A DNA stretch of 64,000 nucleotides from positions 225,012,578 through 225,076,577 of the forward strand of contig CP136062.1 of assembly GCA_032622095.1 (NCBI GenBank), written 5' to 3'. Origin of the DNA: Siphonodentalium dalli (lineage: Eukaryota; Mollusca; Scaphopoda; Gadilida; Siphonodentaliidae). A program made the translations under genes and the position numbers. Below the pieces are notes generated by a model. That model ran no database searches and was not told where the DNA came from. It worked only from the letters and a program-made list of their open reading frames with translations. Below, piece by piece: positions 44,601-56,026 of this stretch (position 1 is its first letter; every line of letters starts with the position of its first letter).

Positions 44601-45133
44601 AAATCAAGGTAAATCACACATAGGAATATAATAAATAGCAGTTTTACACTCACATTGAAGGAGCTTATTAGCGCCAAATTGATTTATTTATAAAACTTCA
44701 GCTAAAGGACTTCTATAGTTGTAGAATTAGGACTCGTGTTTTTGGCAATCTATCTGATCTAGTTTGTTTACCAAATGGTCCCGACTAGACTGAGACCATT
44801 CCTTTTTATATCACCAGAGACGAAGTGAGCTTTACGCATCACTCTTCGTGCGGTGTCCATCGACGTTTCAAAAAACATTTTCTCCTCCAAAACCGTTGAA
44901 CTAATCTGGCTCAAATTTGGACTGAAAGTTACTTAATTGTGTGATTAGGATTAAAAAAAATTCATTAGGGGCCGATCAGCCAATTAGGGGCCAGCTCACT
45001 GAGTGATAACTCTATTAACATTAAATACTTCTAAAATTTTGAATATACTAGATCATTCTAGAGTATTCCACTTTATTTGAGGTAACTTAAAATAACAGGA
45101 AAGCAGGGTTATATATATCAATGTTCCACTCAC

Positions 45134-45332
45134 ATTTTGGTGTAGATGAAGTAATTCAATTCAGCGTTGTAGATATTAGCGAGATGTCCCTCATGTATCT
45201 GACAGTATTCGTCCGCTGAATCTCGACGACTATAACCGATAGTGTTCTGACTGTCATACTTCCAGAAGCACCGCCGTAGAGATGGGTGGTACGTGGCGTT
45301 AGGATGCAGGCACTTAATCCCTCCCTCTTCCA
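45134..45332 (-). CDS. CTLD3, N-terminal half exon
   Basis: A 199-nt exon with acceptor ATCATCTCAG and donor GTGAGT, phases 1 and 2. The peptide shows IKCLHPNATYHPSLRRCFW (a long-form N-terminal disulfide as in CTLD5), then SADEYCQIHEGHLANIY, the first canonical cysteine and the GHLANI strand. It is 18 nt longer than its siblings because of an insertion in the helix region (SQNTIGYSRRD). It is joined to 39285-39538 across a 5.6-kb intron. Confidence 0.93.
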
Positions 45333-45496
45333 CTGAGATGATGGGAGAATGTAGAGTTAGAACTCATGCCATGGTTAATGAGTAGCACTTCTTAATGTAA
45401 ACAGTATTTAATCCAATAATTCATGACAATGTAATTACAATATAACAAACAGATATGATATGGAAGGGATTCGAAAACATGCTAATAGCTTATATA

Positions 45497-45709
45497 CAGT
45501 AATGCCCTAAGTAATCGACCTCTTAACCAAAGCAGAATTATGGGTAACTTTTCAGGATTTAGTCAGAAATATGGCTTGTTGCCATTCATCGGAAAGCTCT
45601 CGGCGAGAGCTTTCCGATGAATGGCAACAAGCCATATTTCCGACTAAATCCTGAAAAGTTACCCATAATTCTGCTTTGGTTAAGAGGTCGATTACTTAGG
45701 GCATTACTG
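45497..45709. mobile_element. TA-flanked foldback MITE, family F, copy e
   Basis: The most perfect copy: CAGTAATGCCCTAAGTAATC to GATTACTTAGGGCATTACTG, with TA on both sides, arms of about 100 bp and almost no mismatch. It is probably the youngest insertion of this family here. Confidence 0.93.
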
Positions 45710-45893
45710 TAGATCATCTCCAGATTTGGTGTGACTGAGCCCACAACGTGAGTGTGCAGGATTTAAGTGTGATGTATTTCAAAAGTTCCCAGTTAGTGTT
45801 TATTTATTTTTTATCTTGCATCGTATCACGTTGTATCATAAAGAGAGTAAAATGTAGAACACATGACATATGTGCTATAAGGTTAAATAAAAC

Positions 45894-46452
45894 AAGCAGT
45901 CGCAGACGACGGTATTCCCCGCCGAATTGTGCAGTTGGGGAAGTGCATTCTCAATAATGTTTGCGTTCTCAGTATGTGCTAAACAAGAAGTGGGATTTTG
46001 TCAAAAAGCCTGGCTTGCGAATTCATTTTAGGTACTGACATTTGTGGAAATTAACCATGTGACAAGTCCAATAACTCTGCTGAAAATATCCGGCCGGACC
46101 TGGTTTGCGAACTCGTTCTAGATACTGGTCATGTTAACTCATATATCAAAAATCTTTGAAATCCGTTGACATTTGTGGAAATGAGCCCTGTGACGTCGTC
46201 TATTTGCTATTGGGTAAACTCGACAAAAATAATAAACAAAGTCCAATAATTCCGGTAAAAATATCCAGCCGGACCTGGCTTGCAAACTTATTCTAGGTAA
46301 TTGTCAGGTGAACTCATATACCACAAATCTTTGAAATCCGTTAACATTTGTTCAAGTTATGACTCTTACAAATTCGGGACGAACGCACTATAAGACAACC
46401 GGAAGGAACCCATTCCTATATCCCCCAAAAATTTCATTTTGCAGGGGATAAT
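45894..46452. repeat. Sibling of the 12570-13545 element
   Basis: AACAAGCAGTCGCAG start with GGTATTCCCCGCC, ATATCCGGCCGGACCTGG and ATATACCACAAATCTTTGAA inside, and GCAGGGGATAATAATA at the end. Non-coding. Confidence 0.65.
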
Positions 46453-46605
46453 AATACCTGTGTTTAGGGTAACTCACCCGCCCCTCCCAAAATGGGCCTC
46501 TTCCTCCCCATTTTAATGTTTTTTTCAAATTTTCGTCCGACTTATTTTTTTCTCAGTTAAAATACGAAAATATGTAAATATGTAAAAGGTAGCGAGTGGA
46601 ATATG

Positions 46606-46680
46606 CGACGCTCCCTATGGGTAACTCACATTTATAAAAGAATGCACTGGCACAGGATCTTTAATGCTGAACCATTCTAC
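46606..46680. repeat. Fragment of family P3 MITE
   Basis: GCTCCCTATGGGTAACTCAC, AAGAATGCACTGGCACAGGA and CTTTAATGCTGAACC match one end of P3. The other half is missing. Confidence 0.6.
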
Positions 46681-46835
46681 TAATAAAGTATCTATCTACG
46701 GTATCTCTCTTTTTTAATGCACGTATTCTAGGACGGATGAAGTCTAATAAACACAGAACGACACATGTGTTAAGGGGTTTGCTAAATTGACTTTGCGTGG
46801 CCTAAACATATTTTGTTTTGTGTGAAGAAAGTCAC

Positions 46836-46982
46836 CTTCAAGTCTCGAAATATGTGTCAGTTATTTGCAGAATGAGATCCCCAGAGAGTGAATTTAGTGA
46901 TGCTATCCCATATGGCAGGCTAACATCACCAAATTCATCCTCTGGGAACCTCATTCTGCTGAGGCCTCAACTGCTATGACAT
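46836..46982. repeat. Half copy of family G MITE
   Basis: A single hairpin: TGTGTCAGTTATTTGCAGAA, CCCCAGAGAGTGAATTTAGT and CAAATTCATCCTCTGGGAAC. The right half of the element is absent. Confidence 0.75.
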
Positions 46983-47316
46983 AAGTTGGGGATGGCGCCA
47001 GGATATATTTCAAGAGAGCTTAGCTTGGGAAAAATGTAACTTGGCAGCATCCCAGTGAGTTTAATAAAAGAATCGAGATCATGATGCAAGTTGTGTTCTG
47101 TTTTTATTCTACACCATTGTGTCATATAAGTTCAATCCTTGCCTGTCACCTTCATTGAAACTATAGCTAATTGTATTGTGATTTAACTCTGATAAATAAC
47201 CAGTAATGATCGGGGCATCACTCGAAATGGATCGTTGACGTAATGTATGTCATCTTTCTTGGTGGTGTCAACAAAAATAGTTCCAGTTTGTATTCCACTG
47301 GAGGTATACAATAATA

Positions 47317-47554
47317 CAGTAATGCCCTAAATAATCGACTCCTTAACCACAGCAAAATTATGGGTAATTTTACAGGATTTAGTCAGAAATATGGCTTGTT
47401 GCCATTCATCAGAAAGCTCTCACTGAGAGCTTTCCGATAGCTCTCACTGAGAGCTTTCCTATGAATGGCAACAAGCCATGTTTCATTACTAAATCCTGAA
47501 AAGTTACCCATAATTCTGCTGTGGTTAAGGAGTCGATTATTTAGGGCATTACTG
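47317..47554. mobile_element. TA-flanked foldback MITE, family F, copy f
   Basis: CAGTAATGCCCTAAATAATC to GATTATTTAGGGCATTACTG. A 26-bp duplication in the loop (AGCTCTCACTGAGAGCTTTC twice) makes it longer than other copies. It ends 21 bp past the CTLD2 C-half splice donor. Confidence 0.9.
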
Positions 47555-47575
47555 AAATAAATACAGAGAACATAC

Positions 47576-47808
47576 CTTTAGCTTCACACAAGCTTGGCTT
47601 GGGAGAATCAACCACAAAACTTCCATTATTCGGATTGAATATCAAGAAATACATCGGTGATGGCAGCGGCGTATTAACAAACGGCGTATTAACAAATGAG
47701 TTGAATTGTGACTGGTTAATATGTCGGCCATCTGCTGACATCATGTAACCTCCAACAGCTAAATCGTTGACGCCTGTCGACATCACCGGCACTGGTCTCT
47801 GATGCAAT
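47576..47808 (-). CDS. CTLD2, C-terminal half exon
   Basis: A 233-nt exon with acceptor TGTATTTCAG and donor GTATGT, phases 2 and 1. The peptide begins RLHQRPVPVMSTGVNDL, with a weak WIG-like strand, then MMSADGRHINQSQFN, MYFLIFNPNNGSFVV and PSLCEAKG, whose cysteine is the terminal CTLD one. Tryptophans and long-loop cysteines are missing, making it the most diverged C-half. A 15-bp in-frame tandem duplication gives FVNTPFVNTP. A decayed copy of the exon lies just upstream (48010-48142). It pairs with 49320-49500. Confidence 0.85.
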
Positions 47809-48009
47809 CTGAAATACATTAAAAATTTTATTTCATAAACATAAGGCCAAAGGTGCTGGGATACCCCCATGGAGAAAAATATGGGCAGGTTGGAAACCAA
47901 ATTGTGATGAACGAACAAATTACTGGACAATTCTAACGAATGATGGACGGAAATCCAACATTTTCAGATAAAGAAAGAGGGATAACTTTTGTTATTATAT
48001 TGATCCTGA

Positions 48010-48142
48010 CCAGAAGCGATCACAAAACTTCCATTAGTATGGTTGAATGACATGAAAGAAACATGTGATGGCACAGTTAATGTATCAATAAATGAGTTGA
48101 ATTCTGGTTGACATCAACAGCACTGGTCTCCTATTCAATCTG
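48010..48142 (-). pseudogene. Decayed duplicate of the CTLD2 C-half exon
   Basis: Matches the exon at 47576-47808 in order: ACAAAACTTCCATTAGTATG (cf. TTCCATTATTCGG), AATGAGTTGAATT, ACATCAACAGCACTGGTCTC and TTCAATCTGCA. Internal deletions remove the middle and the frame is lost. It reflects a tandem duplication of a single exon that did not survive. Confidence 0.8.
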
Positions 48143-48251
48143 CATTTATACAGAATTGTAATATGACCTTGCTAAAAGCTGCATACAAGACCTGTCCTCA
48201 TTGGTCTGTAGCCTGTATTCCTATAGAAACATGAAAGTCATTTTGTGGTAC

Positions 48252-48666
48252 CAAGCCTGGGCATAATGTGCCTGTCATTTGCAGAGCGGGCTACTATCAC
48301 TAAATTCTCTCTCTGGGGACCTCATTCTGCTTAAGCCTCATCTTCTCTGGAAAGTTTCTTTGTTATCAAATTTCTACAGAAACTTCTTCACATAAAATTC
48401 TATTTCGTTTTTAGTTTAGTTTCTCTATATCCCCAAATTGGCAGACGACACATTGCATAATCGAGGTTCCCAATGGGTGTACATCACAAAATTCACTATT
48501 AGGGAACATCAGTCTGAGTCTACGTCTCCCATAGCAGATGAGGCTATGCAGAATGAGGTTCCCAGAGGGTGAATTTGGTGATGCTAGCCCACTGCGCGAG
48601 ATAGAATCACTAAACTCACCCTCTGGGGACCTCATTCTGCAGATGACAGGCACACTCAACTCAGGG
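48252..48666. mobile_element. Paired-hairpin MITE, family G, copy 5
   Basis: CAAGCCTGGGCATAATGTGC at the left; GCAGATGACAGGCACACTCA at the right. The left hairpin has lost one arm (GCAGAGCGGGCTACTATCAC); the right hairpin is intact. Confidence 0.8.
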
Positions 48667-49071
48667 AAAAAATGACAGTGCAACGTTGCCAATGACTCAA
48701 ACTTTTCAGAACGCTCATAATTCAAACCACACATGAATTTGTTAATATAATGCTATAGACTGAAGAAAGGAAAGGGACATATAATGGCAGCCTACTACTT
48801 AAAACTTTTATTTTATTTAAGATAGAACAAAAATAAGTCTTATCTGCAAACTTTTGCCAGAGAGGCAACGAAAAGGGGTCACCGCGTCAAACAGTGATGT
48901 CATGTTTGACATTAAAATTCGAAAAGAAGAACAGTTTGGTGGGAAATCATACCATGCAGAGATAAAAACTGAGCTATTATATAGCAGATTGAACTTCTGT
49001 CACTACAATTTCATCAAATTACAAAAGAAATAAATACACTGCGCATCGGCGTGTATAATTTCTTTAATTAA

Positions 49072-49310
49072 CCAGGGTTGGCACTCGACTAAAATTTTCT
49101 CTTGCCAAAAGTTTTGCCAAATGAATTTTTTTTCATATTCCAAATAGACTTGTCAAATTGAAATCAGGGTCTAATTGTGAAAAACCAAGGAAATTTTATA
49201 AATTTTTCATCTATCTTATATGATGCCCATCTTTATGCCTGAAAACAGGGAAAATGTTAGATCATCCCTAACTGGGTATCTAGCACCATTTGGAAAATGT
49301 AAATCCTGGT
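49072..49310. repeat. CAGGGTTGGCACTCG repeat (hAT-like family fragment)
   Basis: ACCAGGGTTGGCACTCGACT followed by TTGCCAAAAGTTTTGCCAAA resembles the ends of 58218-58743. The right end is not clear. Confidence 0.45.
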
Positions 49311-49319
49311 CAAACTTAC

Positions 49320-49500
49320 ACACTATCGATGACAAATGATGCATCATCAACGTTCCTAACACTGGCTAGGTATCCACCAGACTGAGAACAGATATCTGCC
49401 GACTGATTAACAAATACATCCCTGTAATGTAGCCAGTAGCAGCTGTTTGTGGCTGGATACAGAACAGCTTCCGATAACAAACAAGGCGTGTCGGGTAAGA
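49320..49500 (-). CDS. CTLD2, N-terminal half exon
   Basis: A 181-nt exon with acceptor TTCTTTCAG and donor GTAAGT, phases 1 and 2. The peptide PDTPCLLSEAVLYPATNSCYW carries the long-form N-terminal cysteine pair. SADICSQSGGYLASV gives the first canonical CTLD cysteine and the GGYLASV strand. It follows EGF1 by a 1.6-kb intron and is joined to 47576-47808. A P3 MITE lies 54 bp upstream of the acceptor. Confidence 0.93.
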
Positions 49501-49553
49501 CTGAAAGAAATAACAATGAAACTTGATAATCAGTGGAAATACAAGGGGTTGAT

Positions 49554-49807
49554 TTAACCCTTTCATGACTGGAGCTTCCTGAAATTTTTGTGAAAACCCT
49601 GTGCCAATGCATTCTCTTTTATATGAGAGTCTCCCATAGAGAGCCTCGCATATATAAGAGAATACATTGGCCTAATATTATTTACCTTGACCTTGTAAGC
49701 CAGTGCATTCTCTTATATATCCGAGGCTCCCTATGGGAGACTCGCACATACAAGAGAATGCACTGGCCCAGAGTCTTTAATGCTGCATCAGCACATGAAA
49801 GGGTTAA
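49554..49807. mobile_element. TTAA MITE, family P3, copy c
   Basis: TTAACCCTTTCATGACTGGA to GCACATGAAAGGGTTAA, reversed relative to copies a and b. It has two palindromic modules with CTCCCATAGAGAGCC and CTCCCTATGGGAGAC loops. Confidence 0.9.
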
Positions 49808-49929
49808 TACAGATTGATACAAGATACAAATAGAATTTAAAAAAAAAAAAAAATGGCAAATATCACACTAAGTTAAGTTACATGATTGCTACGGCAACTA
49901 TTTTTCAAAAATAACCAAAATTTGTTACT

Positions 49930-50210
49930 CTTGACTGAATTTTCAATGTTTTTTCAAGAATAACTCTAGCAAACAATGTCATTTGGGTACTCTTTTGAGA
50001 GGTTACCTCCATACCAAATTTCATTCAGATCTGATACCCATGGCTGAGATACCTGCACGACGGACAAAAAAGATGTGATTTCCAGATAAAAAAGGATAAC
50101 TCTAGAATAGAAAACACAAGACAGACAGACAAACGGATGGCAAGACAATTAAATGGTTGGACAAATGTAGGGACACAATATATCCAGTATACTTCGAGAG
50201 TAGGAGTATG
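49930..50210. repeat. Dispersed repeat (GATAACTCTAGAAT family)
   Basis: Shares TACCAAATTTCATTCAGATC, GATTTCCAGATAAAAAAGGA and ACTCTAGAATAG with 13560-13720. Ends in CAGACAGACAAACGG and CCAGTATACTTCGAGAGTAG. Confidence 0.55.
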
Positions 50211-50269
50211 AAATGACAATTTTGGCTTGGAATTATCATGTTTTCATAAAAAATTAACTAAACCAAAAC

Positions 50270-50945
50270 AAGAGGTGTGCACTCGCATGCTAGCATACCC
50301 CCACCGTGGCAAATTCAACCCGCATTATTCCGTAAACCCAACAAAAAAGATTTTTAACTTGAAAGAAAAATTTGGATTAATAATATCGATATGGTGTCGC
50401 AAGAAGCTTGAACAGAAAAAAAGACAGACGGACCCAAAACTGTGGTAAAAATCATTGTTCCGAACCCATATTCGAAGAAACTTCGGAAAATATCCTAACT
50501 TGATAGCATCCACACAAAAAAAATCCCAAACTTTTCTAAGTCAAAATAAGTCGAAAATGAAGTGTAATGTTAGGAAAAACAGTCTGAGCCAACCCTGAGC
50601 TGCATCATGTAGAGAGGGTGTTGTGAGAAGCATGTATACCAAAAATTATTGAAATTGATTCATATTTGTTAAAAGTTATTAAGTCGGACAGAATTTTCTA
50701 AGTCAAAATAAGTCGAAAAGTAAAGCGTAACTTAAAAAAATAAAGTCGGACCGCACCGCAATTAGCATCAAGCAGAGAGGCGGTCCTAAGGAGATTGCAT
50801 ACAAAAAATTATTGAAATCGGTTCATAGTTGTTCGAGTTATGATGTCGGACAGACGGATACACGGAGGGAGATAGTGTGATGTACGGACGGACGGACGGA
50901 TGCAGTCAATCCAGTATACCCCCCCATTTTATATGGGGGTATAAT
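50270..50945 (+). mobile_element. GGGGGTATA-ended element, uninterrupted copy
   Basis: GAGGTGTGCACTCGCATGCT at the start; CGGACGGACGGACGG and CCCCCATTTTATATGGGGGT at the end. It provides the empty-site sequence (CTTAAAAAAATAAAGTCGGA) for the satellite-bearing insert at 17671-20373. Confidence 0.8.
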
Positions 50946-51087
50946 AAATGGTAATGGAAGGCAAATATCATGTTGGACATAAAATATCTGGATGCTTCAA
51001 GAATAAAACTGTAGTGCCAAACCTTTGCTGGGAGTCGGTGTAATAAATTAGCATTCAATGTCAATCAAGTGGATATATAGGTCTTAC

Positions 51088-51201
51088 ATGTTTCACAGTT
51101 CTGTCCGGTGAATCTCTGATGACATTGGCAGATATATCTCCCCATTGTCTCCTCACAAGTTCCACCGTTCTGGCACATATCTGGCCAACATTTCTGCACA
51201 T
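51088..51201 (-). CDS. EGF1 domain exon
   Basis: A 114-nt symmetrical phase 1-1 exon with acceptor GTATTACAG and donor GTAAGACC. It encodes DVQKCWPDMCQNGGTCEETM, then GRYICQCHQRFTGQNCE: a complete six-cysteine EGF-like domain with the NGGTC and FTGQNCE signatures. Its length equals that of EGF2 (30474-30587), which suggests duplication of an exon module. It lies between CTLD1 and CTLD2. Confidence 0.94.
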
Positions 51202-51329
51202 CTGTAATACAACATTCCTCATAATTACATGTAGAGCAGTGACTGGCAATTTGCTCAGCATATTCATGTCTAAAGCAATTATCTGACCAACTTTTCTCCA
51301 TATCTACGAAACAAAAGACCCCTTTTACC

Positions 51330-51768
51330 AGGCCTGAGAATAAGGTGCCTGTCATTTGCAAATTGAGGTCCCCAGAGGGTAAATTTAGTGATGCTTTCCC
51401 GCACAGCGGGTTGGCACCATTAAATTCACCCTCTGGGGGGCCTCATTCTGCTAAGACCTCATCTTCTCGGGAAAGTTTCTTTATTATCAAATTTCTATAG
51501 AAACTTCTTCACATAGATTCATTTCTTTTTTAGTTTAGTTTCTCCATATCCCCAAATTGGCAGACGAAACATTGCATAATCGAGGTTCCCAATGGGTGTA
51601 CAAAATTCACCATTTTAGAACTTCAATCTGAGACTGTGTCTCCCACAGCAGATGAGGCCATGCAGAATGAGGTTCCAAGAGGGTGAATTTGGTGATGTTA
51701 GCCCACTGTGCGGGATAGCATCACTAAATTCACCCTCTGAGGACCTCATTCTGCAAATGACAGGCCTG
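51330..51768. mobile_element. Paired-hairpin MITE, family G, copy 6
   Basis: GGCCTGAGAATAAGGTGCCT at the left; CTGCAAATGACAGGCCTG at the right. Both hairpins are present and moderately diverged. The spacer contains CAGACGAAACATTGCATAAT. Confidence 0.82.
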
Positions 51769-51779
51769 CCCTTTATTAT

Positions 51780-52648
51780 TTATTAACCCCTTCTTTACTA
51801 AATGGATCCTCCAATCCAGTTATAAAAATATACATCGGAATGGTTTATTATTCATCTGGAGGGGTGTTCAGGAAATAGAAGACTATGACATTCAGACAAA
51901 CATGTAATAACTGGGCACAAGTATATTCTTATCCCTTCCATGACGGGAGCTTTAACCAATGTTTTATAGTGGGATCTCCCTGGTGTTGTGTGTTTTGCTT
52001 AATGCACACTCTTTACTGTACATAACATGGCTTTTTTTTACATACACTGCATAGGATCTTGACAACAACATGCTATTTATGCAATATTTATGAATGGTAC
52101 AAGAAAAAAAATCTGTCTATATTTTAATATTCTTTTTATTTATGGTTGTTTTAATATCGCATTGCTTAGGACAGGTCAACAGTGCCTCTTTTGCAACTGT
52201 TAAATTCACAGTTTGAAAAATAGAACTTTGACACTTATGGTCTTAACTTTGGGAGTTTCAATAGAATGCCGACAGAAGCTGACAGACGAGAAGATTTACC
52301 CTCTGACTGCAACCTGGTGAGTACCGGTATTTCTTTATAGTAAACAGGAGGCAAAATAAAAATCCAGTTGTTGATCTTCTATCAATCTGTGTTGAAATGT
52401 GATAACTTTGATTTTAAAGGCCCACTTAAATTTCGAGTCACGCTAAGAATAAATTATGTAACATCATGCAGTGGTCACGACTGAGACGACATGCCATATT
52501 GACAAGACGTGTCGTGGATTGTAAACTCTTGTCTGGATTATCGTCATGACTTCTTCATTTTTCGTTTTCATTAAGCTGACCAACGAAATTGGTCTAAATG
52601 AAATTAATAGACTTAAATCACACGTGAATTCTTCATAAGTTGTGAAGT
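51780..52648. other. Intron, no recognised gene
   Basis: AT-rich; a lone ATTCTTATCCCTTCCATGAC at 51928 may be a P3 end remnant. Nothing else was supported. Confidence 0.4.
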
Positions 52649-52649
52649 A

Positions 52650-55600
52650 CAGACCTTCTCAAAAGTAATGGCCCTTCCGACCGCGTTACGACCGCGTTGG
52701 AGTAACGTTACGACCGCGTTGATCCAACGCGGTCGTAACGTTACTCCAACGCGGTCGTAACGTTACTCTCAACGCGGTCGAGGAAACCGTCAACGCAACA
52801 TAACGCGGTCGGCATGACCACCAACGCAAAAAACGCGGTCGAGATAACCGTCAACGCAACAAACGAGGTCGGGAGAATAGCTTCTATCTATCTACTTGAT
52901 ACTCCATCGCCCTCAATTTGTGGAGCTTATCAACTGTAATAATAATTATTGAATAACATTGTAAACAAGAACTTTGAGACATGAACTCATTTTATTAAAA
53001 AAAACCATTAAATTGAAAAGAGAAAATGAACGACGGCCACCAATTTTAGTTTCATACAATTTTCTGATAGGAAACAGAACGAAAATGTTGTAATCAATCG
53101 AGACGGTGATCGTGTGTTTGACTTGGGTGATGCATGATTTATTGGTGATGTTTTACATTTAAATTTATAATTTAATAAATAAATGCAGATCACATCGATC
53201 GCGCTGCACGAATTAATAGAGATGCAATTGAGATTTCTAACAAACAAAAAACTTTGAGTTCACGTCGCAATGTGCATGTACGTGTATTCTTTGAATATTT
53301 AATATTCAGCGTCACCTCCTAATAAAGGTCATAATAACCTGTACGCCAAGGGTCCGATGTCATTTGAAATCTTCGTGAGGGTACGATAAAACACACATCT
53401 ACATTTACACACACGTTCGTAATTGATACATGGATATACATGTACAGTGATGCAAATAATTTAGAATATTAATTATCCATGTGTTGTGAAATACATGTAA
53501 AACAAACAGCGCTCAGATTTGGTTACCAGTGATTTGTCACTTTAACCAACAGACCGCGGATCAAAAGCATGCCGCGAATGATTGACAGCGGTGTCATGCA
53601 GTAGACGCAAATACAATACGGGGCGTGTCTTCGGTAAAGTGATACCATGACATTGTGACTCAAACGGAATTATCGATTGAAAATGTGCTGTCATAACTTC
53701 GTCGGTTTTGATTGGCTAGTGACCACTCGATGAAGTCTTGTTCAGGTGTTACTTAATTCATTGATGATGAAATAACGAAATCATTTGTATTCAATGGTGC
53801 TTCGAAGAGACCAACAATGTATAATCGGCTATTGTGTAGGCAAGCATATGATAAATATTAACTTTCTTTTTACCGTAGGATATATAAGTTGAATAATTTT
53901 GTTAAATTCAGTTTTTTTTTCACCGGAATTAAATCACTGCAATTCAATTATTTATTTGTCTTCATAAAATATTTGAAAACAATGTACAATGTACATTTGA
54001 AGATCCAAGCGCCGTCCGACGCAGTAGATACCAAATTAGACCAAAAAAAATAATTCTAGATTTCCGGGTTATAAAAGAAAACTTTAATATACATGTAGTC
54101 ACCATCAATTATTATGTCACAGAAATCGCAAAAAACAAACCACACAAATGTCCACCGTTTTATTATCGATCTATATTTACATACGTTCGTGGTTTTACAT
54201 TGAAAACGAGTACAAACTATCATAATTTAAACGCTCTTTATTACATACCACATTTCGGTGTAAACATGGACGCTCTTTATTAAAAGCGACAATTTGAATT
54301 TTTTTGCAAGACTGACAACAAGTGAGTTAAATGTATTCTCTTGAAAGCCGATATCTAGTCATCAAAACCTCATATAATAAACGCGGTCAAGTTAACCGTC
54401 AATGCGACAAACGCAGTCGAGATAACCGTCAACGAAATGGAATGTTTCCAAAATAATACAATGTTGTTTGCGTGACGAGAGTAATGCATTCTGATTAGTG
54501 TTAAATGTTTTACATATAGGCCCACATTTAGATTTTTCCGGGAAAAAAACTAATAAATAAATGTAGATCACGTTGATCACAATGCGGTCGAGTAAACCGT
54601 CACGCAACAAACGCAGTCGAGATAACCATCAACGAAATGGAACGTTTCCAAAATAATACAATGTTGTTAACGTGATGGGATGCATGATAGATTTGTGTTA
54701 AAATGTTTTACATATTGGCCCACATTTAGATTTTTTCCGGGAAAAAATAATAAATTAATGTAAATCACGTTGATCGCGCTGCACGAATTAATGGAAACGT
54801 AATCGAGACTGCTAACAAACAAAACATATTGATGTCACGTCGCTATGTACATGTACATGTATGTGTGTTATTTGAATATTTAATATTCAGCGTCATATCC
54901 GATTAAATGTCGATTACCTGTACGCTCATGTATAGACCAAGGGTATTGTGTCAGTTCCGATGTCGGCCGAAACTGTATGAAACAATAAAGCGCGTTTATA
55001 TACCCCATAAATAAACGCCATGAACAATTCCAGAAATGTTCACGACGCTCGTTATGTATACCACTATACACGTGCATGTACATGTAGCATTAAATAAACC
55101 AATAATCATTATAAAATAAACACGATTTGTGATTTATGTCGAAGAATACCATGACTTGATTATTCGGACTTTCATTAGCTTCTCGTCGGCAGTTCGTAAA
55201 ATATTATCCAGATATCAGTGCCCCTTTAATACAAGGAAACCATAACTTCCCCCATCGCGAACCTCTATTGGACCACGCACGCTGCTGAATGGTGACATTG
55301 TCTCGTTCTTTGAAGTTATTATGAAATTTAGATCAAAGGAATTTCTGCAAGATATTTTCATGTAGCAAGATATATACCATGTAGCAACTTTGTGAAGATG
55401 ACTCCTCCTACCAGCTTGTATTCTGTATTGATTGACTGTGATTCAAACACAGAATTCTCGACTGGACACGTGCAAGCATAACTTTGTCTGTTTTGATTGG
55501 CTAGCGGACATCGTGTGCCACAATGATCACTCAATGAGGCCGTGTCGCTTTCGTGATGATGAAATAAACTTACTCAACGTGGCTTCGAAGAGACGTTACA

Positions 55601-56026
55601 TGTTTCAGTAATTGTCCGCTATTGTATTGGCAAGCATACATGTACAGGTATGGTAAATATTAACTTACTTTTTACCGTACTAGTACTAGTAGTATATATA
55701 AGTTTAATAATTCAGTTAAATTCTGTTTTTCTCACCAGAATTAAATCACTTTGCAATTCAGTTTATTTATATATTTAAAAACAAAACATATACATTTGAA
55801 AACGTGCGTGCGACTGTGCATTGATCCTTAGCGCAACGCGTTTAACGTAAACGCGGTCTGCGTTAAACTTCAACGCAGTCTGCGTTAAACTTCAACGTGG
55901 TCCGTTGATTTTCAACGCGGTCGTAACGTATCACCAACGCGTTAACAACGCAAAAACCGCGTTACGTTGGCGTTACGACCACGTTGAGGACCGCGTTAAA
56001 AGGGCCACTTATTTTGAGAAGGTCTG
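52650..56026. mobile_element. 3.4-kb TIR element with AACGCGGTC subterminal arrays
   Basis: Ends CAGACCTTCTCAAAAGTAAT and AAGTTATTTTGAGAAGGTCTG-like are inverted, with TA on both sides (52648-52649 and 56027-56028). Next to each end lies an array of AACGCGGTCGTAACG-type units (52680-52880; 55830-56000). Further copies sit at 54380-54430 and 54588-54640. The interior has two related halves (53090-53340 and 54720-54905 share ACGAATTAAT, TTGAATATTTAATATTCAGC). No transposase domain was recognised. Confidence 0.8.

Noticed and set aside
52660-52890. CpG island marking a gene start
   Set aside because: The CpG-rich words are AACGCGGTC repeats at a transposon end, repeated at the other end and inside; no exon follows.
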